From: Oscillospiraceae bacterium | GTDB taxonomy: Bacteria; Bacillota; Clostridia; Oscillospirales; Oscillospiraceae | Reading direction: 5' to 3' | Assembly (NCBI GenBank): GCA_017456645.1 | Contig: JAFTIZ010000022.1 | Location: forward strand, 1-54,319 | Length of the DNA: 54,319 bases | Shown: positions 49,064 to 54,319 of the stretch, one piece after another | Layout: each line of letters starts with the position of its first letter | Position numbering within the stretch: the stretch's first letter is position 1 | Position numbers and translations under genes: made by a program | Notes under the pieces: generated by a model | What the model saw: the letters and a program-made list of their open reading frames with translations, nothing else | Told to the model about the DNA's origin: nothing | Databases searched by the model: none

Positions 49064-50331
49064 GAGAATATCACTACCCTAAGCTGGGCGAACGGCTGTA
49101 TCGTGAGGTCCTGCCCAACGGTCTGATGGTGGTCGTGGTGCCCCGTCTCGGCTTTGCTAGAAAGCTGGCGTATTTTGTAGCGGATTACGGCGCGGTTCAC
49201 CGGCGGTTTACGCTGGATGGCCAGACCTACGAAGTTCCCGCGGGCATTGCTCACTATTTGGAGCATAAAATGTTCGACCTGCCGGGTCGGGATGTGTCTG
49301 CGGAGCTGGCGGAGCTGGGCGCAAATGTCAATGCCTTTACCAGCTATGATATGACGGCTTACTATTTCTCCTGCACGGAGAATTTTGAGCCGGCGCTGAA
49401 GCTACTGCTGGAATTTGTGTCAACGCCTTATTTCACGGAGGAGTCCGTAGAAAAGGAGCGGGGCATCATCGATCAGGAGATCGGCATGAACTTGGATGCT
49501 CCGGATAGTGTGGTTTTTGAAAGCCTGATGGAGGGGATGTACCGCAATCACAATATCCGTGTGCCCATTCTGGGTACGTCGGAAAGCATCCGGCAGATCA
49601 CGCCGGAGCTGCTGAGGCTTTGCCATCGCGCCTTTTACACGCCTGCCAACATGATCTTGTGCGTGGTGGGCGATGTGGATCCGGAGCGGGTAAAAGCCCT
49701 TGCACTGGAGCGGTTGGGCAGCGAAAAGCTGCCTGTGGGCGAAAAAGAGCCTCAGGCGGCGGAGGAAATGTCCGCGCCGGTACCGGTGCAGGAGAATAAG
49801 ATGGAGGTGGCTATGCCCACGTTCCAGCTGGGCTTCAAATGCGAGCCGCTGGGAATGGGGGAGAGTGCCATCCGTCAGGAGGTCATCGGTGATCTGGCGG
49901 CGGAAGCGCTGTTTGGCGAAAGCTCCCAGCTGTACCTGCGACTGTATGAGCAGGGGCTCATCGATACGTCCTTCGGCGGCGGTTTTGAAACGGTGGATGG
50001 CTGCGCCATGCTGACCTGCGGCGGCGACAGCCATGATCCGGCGGCTGTGCGCTCTGCCATCATCAGCCGCGCGGCGGAGCTGGCGGAGCAGGGGATCGAC
50101 GAAACGGATTTTATGCGGATGAAGCGCAGCGCGTTGGGTCGACGAATCCGGGATCTGGACAGCTTCGACAGCACCTGCTTCCGCATCTGCGCCTACCATT
50201 TTTCGGGCTTTGATTATTATGAATTCCCTGGTGTGTACGAAAGCGTCACCGCCGGTGAAGTGGCGCAGTTCCTGCGCCGCGCGGTCACGGCAGAGCGCTG
50301 CGCTCTGTCCGTCATCCGTCCACTGAAATAA
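49060..50331 (+). CDS. yfmH: M16-family zinc peptidase, YfmH-like
   Basis: A 423-residue insulinase-family metallopeptidase. The inverted zinc motif HxxEH is at 65-69 (HYLEH), with the downstream acidic ligand expected in the ERGIIDQEIGMNLD region. The C-terminal lobe has SSQLYLRLYEQGLID. Family members cut small peptides in the cytoplasm; YfmH is linked to EF-P maturation in Bacillus. Start ATG overlaps the yfmF stop, so the two are coupled. lgt follows 17 bases downstream. Confidence 0.9.
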   Translation: MREYHYPKLGERLYREVLPNGLMVVVVPRLGFARKLAYFVADYGAVHRRFTLDGQTYEVPAGIAHYLEHKMFDLPGRDVSAELAELGANVNAFTSYDMTAYYFSCTENFEPALKLLLEFVSTPYFTEESVEKERGIIDQEIGMNLDAPDSVVFESLMEGMYRNHNIRVPILGTSESIRQITPELLRLCHRAFYTPANMILCVVGDVDPERVKALALERLGSEKLPVGEKEPQAAEEMSAPVPVQENKMEVAMPTFQLGFKCEPLGMGESAIRQEVIGDLAAEALFGESSQLYLRLYEQGLIDTSFGGGFETVDGCAMLTCGGDSHDPAAVRSAIISRAAELAEQGIDETDFMRMKRSALGRRIRDLDSFDSTCFRICAYHFSGFDYYEFPGVYESVTAGEVAQFLRRAVTAERCALSVIRPLK

Positions 50332-50348
50332 CATAAGGAGGAACAGCT

Positions 50349-51245
50349 ATGAACTATTTTACCGAGATATCCTTTCCGGCAATCGATTTTGTCTGGAACC
50401 CGTCTTCCAGTTTTTTTATCGGCCCTCTGCAGATCCATTGGTATGGCGTTCTGATCGCTGTGGGTATGATGCTGGCGGTGCTGTATGCCTGCGGACGCAG
50501 CCGTGAATTCGGCCTGCATGAGGATGACTTGATCGACGGCGTTCTGTGCGTGGTGCCCTTTGCGGTGCTGTGCGCCAGATTGTACTACTGTATTTTCCAG
50601 TGGGATATCTATGCGGACGATCCGCTCAGCATTCTCTACATCTGGGAGGGCGGTCTGGCCATCTACGGCGGCGTCATCGGCGCGGCCATCGGCATTGCGG
50701 TCTTTGCGAAGATCAAGAAAAGTAAAGTCAATCTGCTGGCGGTTCTGGATATCACCAGCCTTGGCTTCCTGATCGGCCAATCTATTGGCCGCTGGGGCAA
50801 TTTCCTGAACCGCGAGGCCTTCGGTGCGCCTACGGAAAGTATTTTCCGTATGGGTCTGCTCAATAGCGTTACCGGCATTGTGGAGTATTACCACCCCACG
50901 TTCCTGTATGAGTCTGTGTGGAATCTGGTGGGCTTCCTGCTGCTGCACTTCCTGTCCAAGAAGCGCAAGTTTGACGGTCAGGTGGCTCTGGGTTATGTGG
51001 CATGGTACGGTCTGGGCCGCACCTTCATCGAGGGTCTGCGGATGGACAGTTTGTACTGGGGCCCCGTCCGTGTCAGCCAGCTGCTGGCGGCGGTGAGCTG
51101 CTTCGCGGCGGTGGTGGTGCTAATCGTGGCGATGATGCGCAAGCCCGACCCCGCCAAGCTCTTTGTCAATGTGAAGGCGGCACAGCAGGCCACTGAGGAA
51201 GAAACGCAGGAAACCGAGGAACAGGAGGAAAGCGCAAATGGGTAA
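50349..51245 (+). CDS. lgt: Prolipoprotein diacylglyceryl transferase
   Basis: A 298-residue seven-helix membrane enzyme that moves diacylglycerol from phosphatidylglycerol to the lipobox cysteine of prolipoproteins. The signature GRWGNFLNREAFG is intact; IHWYGVLIAVGM, YIWEGGLAIYGGV and HPTFLYESVWNL are also conserved. A charged C-terminal tail (QQATEEETQETEEQEE) of about 20 residues is an addition. AAGGAGG precedes the ATG. It overlaps the next small gene by eight bases. Confidence 0.95.
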   Translation: MNYFTEISFPAIDFVWNPSSSFFIGPLQIHWYGVLIAVGMMLAVLYACGRSREFGLHEDDLIDGVLCVVPFAVLCARLYYCIFQWDIYADDPLSILYIWEGGLAIYGGVIGAAIGIAVFAKIKKSKVNLLAVLDITSLGFLIGQSIGRWGNFLNREAFGAPTESIFRMGLLNSVTGIVEYYHPTFLYESVWNLVGFLLLHFLSKKRKFDGQVALGYVAWYGLGRTFIEGLRMDSLYWGPVRVSQLLAAVSCFAAVVVLIVAMMRKPDPAKLFVNVKAAQQATEEETQETEEQEESANG

Positions 51246-51492
51246 GTTTTTTGATGATCTGGGCAAGGCTGTCCAGAATGTTACCGGCAATATCAGCGCG
51301 GAATTTTCCGTAGCGGCTCAGGAGCAGCGGCTCCGTGAGGCCTATCAGGAGCTGGGTCGGAAGTATTTCGAGGCGGTGCAGGCCGGCACATCTACGGATG
51401 CCGGTGAATTTGCCACCCAGCTGGCGCGGATCCACGAATTGCAGGCAAGCATCGAGGAGATCCGCCGCAACCAGAATGTTTCCGACAAATAA
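51238..51492 (+). CDS. Small coiled-coil hypothetical protein
   Basis: An 84-residue, mostly helical, soluble protein (MGKFFDDLGKAVQNVTGNIS; then EQRLREAYQELGRKYFEAVQAG and IHELQASIEEIRRNQN) with heptad-like spacing. No domain recognised. It overlaps the end of lgt by eight bases, with GGAGG inside lgt as its ribosome site, so coupled translation is likely. Similar short proteins are common near membrane-protein genes in Clostridia, but I can give no function. Confidence 0.78.
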   Translation: MGKFFDDLGKAVQNVTGNISAEFSVAAQEQRLREAYQELGRKYFEAVQAGTSTDAGEFATQLARIHELQASIEEIRRNQNVSDK

Positions 51493-51494
51493 TG

Positions 51495-51525
51495 AAACCG
51501 GGGCACGTTATGTGCCCCGGTTTTT
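51495..51525. terminator. Terminator between the lgt operon and the CsoR-family gene
   Basis: AAACCGGGGCAC, loop GTTAT, GTGCCCCGGTTTTT, between convergent genes. Confidence 0.93.
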
Positions 51526-51856
51526 ACTTCATAAACTTATCGATGGCCTGACAGAGATCGTCGATAGCACCTTCGTCACCGGCGGCTACGGCGTCCACCA
51601 TGCAGTGGCGCATATGATCCTTCAGGATCACTTTGCCGGTGTTGTCCAGCGCGGAGCGCACCGCCGCCAGCTGGATCAAAACCTCGGAGCAATCCACGCC
51701 GTCCTCCACCATGCGCTTGACCTTTTCCAGATGGCCGATGGCGCGGGCGAGGCGGTTGATGACCGCTTTCTGGTTCTCATGGACATGGCCGTGGGAATGG
51801 GCGATGCCGTGGGCGTGAAGGTATGCGTGATCGTGATGTTCGTGATGGTCGGCCAT
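51524..51856 (-). CDS. CsoR/RcnR-family metal-sensing repressor
   Basis: A 110-residue helical repressor (DUF156). Metal ligands of the CsoR pattern are present: C56, H81 and C85, spaced as in copper-sensing CsoR (C-x24-H-x3-C). In addition residues 4-26 hold ten histidines (HHEHHDHAYLHAHGIAHSHG), an extension not needed for CsoR and more like nickel or cobalt binding. AGGAGG lies before the ATG. It is divergent from the His-rich protein and CooT genes, with a GC-tract operator candidate between them. Confidence 0.9.
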   Translation of the reverse strand: MADHHEHHDHAYLHAHGIAHSHGHVHENQKAVINRLARAIGHLEKVKRMVEDGVDCSEVLIQLAAVRSALDNTGKVILKDHMRHCMVDAVAAGDEGAIDDLCQAIDKFMK

Positions 51857-51885
51857 GTGATTTCCTCCTGTGGGCGTTTTCTGGG

Positions 51886-51914
51886 ATTATACCGCATTTC
51901 TTTCGGTTTCGCAA
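51886..51914 (-). promoter_or_regulatory. Promoter of the CsoR-family gene
   Basis: Minus strand: TTGCGA (51909-51914), 17-bp spacer, TATAAT (51886-51891). Confidence 0.75.
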
Positions 51915-51930
51915 GCCCCTGCGGGGGATA
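51913..51930. promoter_or_regulatory. GC-tract operator candidate for the CsoR-family regulator
   Basis: AAGCCCCTGCGGGGGATA: a CCCC/GGGG pseudo-dyad flanked by A/T, the form of CsoR/RcnR sites. It abuts the -35 of the regulator and lies 20 bp upstream of the -35 of the divergent promoter. Confidence 0.6.
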
Positions 51931-51949
51931 TCCGGGGAAAATAAATACT

Positions 51950-51978
51950 TTGACAACTGGGTGTAATACGATTATAAT
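51950..51978 (+). promoter_or_regulatory. Consensus promoter of the His-rich/CooT genes
   Basis: TTGACA (51950-51955), 17-bp spacer, TATAAT (51973-51978), both boxes perfect. Confidence 0.92.
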
Positions 51979-52004
51979 GTAAAAAAACGCAAAGGAGCGA
52001 AACT

Positions 52005-52442
52005 ATGCACATTCACCACGATCATCTTGGCGGCGCCCATGACCATGCGCACAGCCATACCCATACCCACGAGCACACCCACGATGGCCACACTCACAGC
52101 CACGAGCATAGCCATGAGCACAGCCATGGTCACGCCCATCCCCATGAGCATGACCACCTCCACGGCGAGGGTCACACCCACGACCACAGCCACGATTGCG
52201 CCGGTGTCTGCGGCCATTGCCATACCCCCTGCGAGCATACCCCTATGGAGGAGCTGACCGCTCTGATGAAGTACATGGTCGGTCACAATGCCGCTCACGC
52301 CAAGGAACTGGCGGATCTGGCGGTTCAGCTGCAGAAGGCCGGTGAGCCCGTGGCCTACGAGCAGGTCATGGCGGCGGTGTCCGACTTCGAGAAGGGCAAC
52401 CTGCGCCTCAGCGCCGTGCTGGCCAGCCTGAACGTGAAGTGA
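52005..52442 (+). CDS. His-rich metal-binding protein
   Basis: A 145-residue cytoplasmic protein. Residues 1-78 contain about 32 histidines, mostly in HxH or HS/HT/HE alternation, plus a Cys cluster C65, C69, C72 and C76 (CAGVCGHCHTPC). Residues 80-145 form a helical domain (MEELTALMKYMVGHNAAHAKELADLAVQLQKAG) without a recognised family. It has AAAGGAG and a consensus promoter, and is followed nine bases later by a CooT-family gene. The likely role is nickel storage or delivery, comparable in composition to HypB or CooJ tails, but it is not homologous as far as I can see. Confidence 0.82.
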   Translation: MHIHHDHLGGAHDHAHSHTHTHEHTHDGHTHSHEHSHEHSHGHAHPHEHDHLHGEGHTHDHSHDCAGVCGHCHTPCEHTPMEELTALMKYMVGHNAAHAKELADLAVQLQKAGEPVAYEQVMAAVSDFEKGNLRLSAVLASLNVK

Positions 52443-52451
52443 GGAAGTTTT

Positions 52452-52643
52452 ATGTGCCTGTCTACTGTATATAAGAATGTGATGGAGCCTGCCTCCATCG
52501 TTATGAAGAATGTGACCGCCATCGAATGCCGTGACGGCAAGGTGATCATCACCGACCTGATGGATCGTCAGGTGGAGATCACCGGCACGCTGGAAAGCGC
52601 CCATCTGGTGGATGGTTACGTGATCGTTAAAGAGGCAGAATAA
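52452..52643 (+). CDS. cooT: CooT-family nickel-binding protein
   Basis: A 63-residue protein starting MCLSTVYK, the signature of CooT, a small dimeric protein that binds nickel through Cys2 and helps mature carbon monoxide dehydrogenase in Rhodospirillum. The rest (VTAIECRDGKVIITDLMDRQVEITGTLESAHLVDGYVIV) is a compact beta-fold. GGAAG precedes the ATG. No CODH, hydrogenase or urease gene lies in the window, so its client is unknown. Its His-rich neighbour and the CsoR-family regulator support a nickel role. Confidence 0.88.
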   Translation: MCLSTVYKNVMEPASIVMKNVTAIECRDGKVIITDLMDRQVEITGTLESAHLVDGYVIVKEAE

Positions 52644-52673
52644 TACCTTTACTATAATAAAAGGAGTGACAAT

Positions 52674-54098
52674 ATGGCAAAATCAATTTCTGACGTTCTG
52701 GCTCTGATCAAGGAGCAGGGCATTCAAATGGTGGACTTCAAGATGGTGGACATCAACGGCCAGTATCGCCACGTGACCATCCCCGCGGAGAATTTCTCCG
52801 AGGATATCATGGTCAGCGGCATCGGCTTCGATGCGTCCAACTATGGCTACGCTGTGGTGGAAAAGAGCGACATGGTCTTTATCCCCGATCCCGACACCGC
52901 AGTTGTAGATCCTTTCTGCACCATTCCCACCTTGTCCATGACCGGCAATGCCATGATCATCGACAACCCCGAAAACCGTCCTCTGCCCCAGTACCCCCGC
53001 AACATCGTCCGGGCTGCGGTGCAGCACATGAAGGATACCGGCGTGGCCGATACCATGCTGATCCTGCCGGAGTTCGAGTTCTATCTGTTCGATCAGGTGG
53101 GCTGGGAAGTCAGCGGCCGGGAACTCAGTGCGTGGGTGGATGCCAAGCAGTCCTACTGGAACAGCGCGGTAGAGGGGCTGGGCGTTGTGGTGCCCAAGCA
53201 GAAGAATTACCATATTGCCAAGCCCTTCGACACTTCCTATGAGTGCCGCAGCGAAATGTGCATGCTCATGAAGGAAATGGGTATCGACATCAACTACCAC
53301 CATCCCGAGGTGGCCGCCTCCGGCCAGTTCGAGATCGAGCCCCAGCTGGGCGAGGTGGTGCACATGGCCGATGCCACCATGATGATCAAGTATATCATCC
53401 ACAACACCGCACTGAAGTACGGCAAGACCGCCACCTTCATGCCCAAGCCCATTTACGGCGAGGCAGGCAGCGGTATGCACGTGCATATGCTGCTGCTGAA
53501 GGACGGCCAGCCCGTGTTCTCCGATGACAACGGCTATGCCCACCTGAGTGAAACGGCTCACTATTTCATGGGCGGTCTGCTGAAGCACATTGCATCTCTG
53601 TGCGCCCTGACCAACCCCAGCACCAACTCCTTCAAGCGCCTGGTGCCCGGCTTCGAAGCTCCCGTCACCGTAGGCTATGCCACCTCCAACCGCTCTGCGG
53701 TTATCCGCATCCCCGCCTACGCCAAGAGCCCCGACAAGCGCCGCTTCGAGCTGCGTAACCCCGATGCCACCTGCAATCCCTATTTCTGCTATGCTGCGAT
53801 CCTGATGGCAGGTCTGGACGGCGTGAAGAACAAGATCGATCCTCATGCCAACGGCTGGGGCCCCTACGATATGAACCTGTATCACCTCAGCGATGAGGAG
53901 AAGGCCAAGCTGCACCATCTGCCCACCTCTCTGGAGGAGGCGCTGGACGCGCTGGAGGCAGATCACGATTACCTGACCGCCGGTGGCGTGTTCCCCGAGG
54001 AGCTGCTGAAGAACTTCGTTGCGGCTAAGCGTGCCGAGTGCCGCCAGCTGGCTGCCATTCCGCACCCTGCTGAATTTGAGAAGTATTATAATCTGTAA
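52674..54098 (+). CDS. glnA: Glutamine synthetase type I
   Basis: A 474-residue class I glutamine synthetase that makes glutamine from glutamate, ammonia and ATP as a dodecamer. Motifs: GFDASNYGY near the N-terminus (D-loop Asp), PEFEFYLFD, GSGMHVHM (ATP-binding), PGFEAP, and NRSAVIRIP with RRFELRNPDATCNPY. The region before the adenylylation site reads NLYHLSDEEK. AAAAGGAG precedes the ATG; a TATAAT at 52653-52658 with a poor -35 may give it a separate transcript from cooT. A strong terminator follows. Confidence 0.96.
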   Translation: MAKSISDVLALIKEQGIQMVDFKMVDINGQYRHVTIPAENFSEDIMVSGIGFDASNYGYAVVEKSDMVFIPDPDTAVVDPFCTIPTLSMTGNAMIIDNPENRPLPQYPRNIVRAAVQHMKDTGVADTMLILPEFEFYLFDQVGWEVSGRELSAWVDAKQSYWNSAVEGLGVVVPKQKNYHIAKPFDTSYECRSEMCMLMKEMGIDINYHHPEVAASGQFEIEPQLGEVVHMADATMMIKYIIHNTALKYGKTATFMPKPIYGEAGSGMHVHMLLLKDGQPVFSDDNGYAHLSETAHYFMGGLLKHIASLCALTNPSTNSFKRLVPGFEAPVTVGYATSNRSAVIRIPAYAKSPDKRRFELRNPDATCNPYFCYAAILMAGLDGVKNKIDPHANGWGPYDMNLYHLSDEEKAKLHHLPTSLEEALDALEADHDYLTAGGVFPEELLKNFVAAKRAECRQLAAIPHPAEFEKYYNL

Positions 54099-54106
54099 GA
54101 ACGGCA

Positions 54107-54139
54107 AAAAGTCCGGGCTGGTTTCCAGCCCGGACTTTT
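54107..54139 (+). terminator. Terminator of glnA
   Basis: AAAAGTCCGGGCTGG, loop TTT, CCAGCCCGGACTTTT. Confidence 0.95.
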
Positions 54140-54183
54140 GTATTTGATGGGGGAATCAGGTAAAAGAATGTTTAGGAAAACGA

Positions 54184-54214
54184 TGTACTTTTCTTGTTTC
54201 GGCAAGAAAAGTAC
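54184..54214. repeat. Hairpin preceding the right repeat copy
   Basis: GTACTTTTCTTG, loop TTTCGG (with one extra base), CAAGAAAAGTAC. It resembles the hairpin at 243-274 and directly adjoins the right repeat copy. Confidence 0.75.
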
Positions 54215-54319
54215 GAAAAGAAGCCGACTTAAGAGGCGCTGAGTGTCGCGCTCCCGCGCGCCAAAGACGCCCTCTTAAGGCTCTCCCGTCGCGCACTCGG
54301 TAAGAAGTTCGAAAGATAA
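54214..54319. repeat. Dispersed structured repeat, right copy
   Basis: The same orientation as 1-106, 105 of 106 bases identical, running to the end of the window. Confidence 0.9.

Overview
The window looks like chromosome of a Gram-positive anaerobe of class Clostridia, probably Oscillospirales (Oscillospiraceae/Ruminococcaceae). This is inferred from gene content: a class B sortase, a YfmF/YfmH-type peptidase pair, a CpsB/CpsD capsule-regulating phosphatase and kinase, LicD transferases, and TTGACA-17-TATAAT promoters with AGGAGG ribosome sites on a fairly GC-rich background. No rRNA or species marker is present, so the placement is tentative. Both ends of the window lie in copies of one structured repeat (1-106 and 54214-54319, 105/106 identical).

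Layout. 405-3679: VTC-type polyphosphate polymerase, DUF4956 membrane protein and a secreted protein. 3711-12879: one tight plus-strand operon for a CDP-activated, phosphate-decorated surface polysaccharide. It holds three LicD transferases, a class V aminotransferase, a TagD-like cytidylyltransferase fused to a Gfo/Idh/MocA oxidoreductase, an IspD/TarI cytidylyltransferase, a nucleotide-sugar epimerase, a Gtf3-like glycosyltransferase and a Wzy-like polymerase. 12929-20292: glycosidases GH13, GH36 and GH2 plus a sortase. 20440-25873: three YwaF-like membrane paralogues, interrupted by tRNA-Leu and an AT-rich block, then a CDF metal exporter divergent from a TetR regulator. 26004-33336: second half of the polysaccharide machinery (CpsB, Wzx, Glf, nucleotidyltransferase, Wzz-like, CpsD, initiating sugar transferase).

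33448-39530 is an AT-rich island at tRNA-Gln. It carries an IS3-type transposase and a 1346-residue protein with an N-terminal DUF4297/Cap4-like nuclease-type domain followed by a STAND-type P-loop NTPase, a likely anti-phage protein. Next come an XRE repressor with a compact two-operator divergent promoter, an odd in-frame membrane/DUF5067 fusion, an ECF sigma/anti-sigma-like pair and a TIR-MORN repeat protein. 44266-54098 is mostly housekeeping: NUDIX, a phosphoribosyltransferase with an attenuator-like leader, PrmA, YfmF/YfmH, Lgt, a likely nickel/copper module (CsoR-family regulator, His-rich protein, CooT) and glutamine synthetase.

Most noteworthy: the STAND nuclease at tRNA-Gln; the TIR-MORN protein with eight repeats at an exact 23-residue period; the LicD plus IspD/TagD set, which parallels the animal ISPD/fukutin/FKRP ribitol-phosphate pathway; and two ~100-125 bp structured elements (22151-22275, 39323-39423) that share a CAGTCCGGTGGACTG hairpin and have tRNA-3'-end-like inverted termini.
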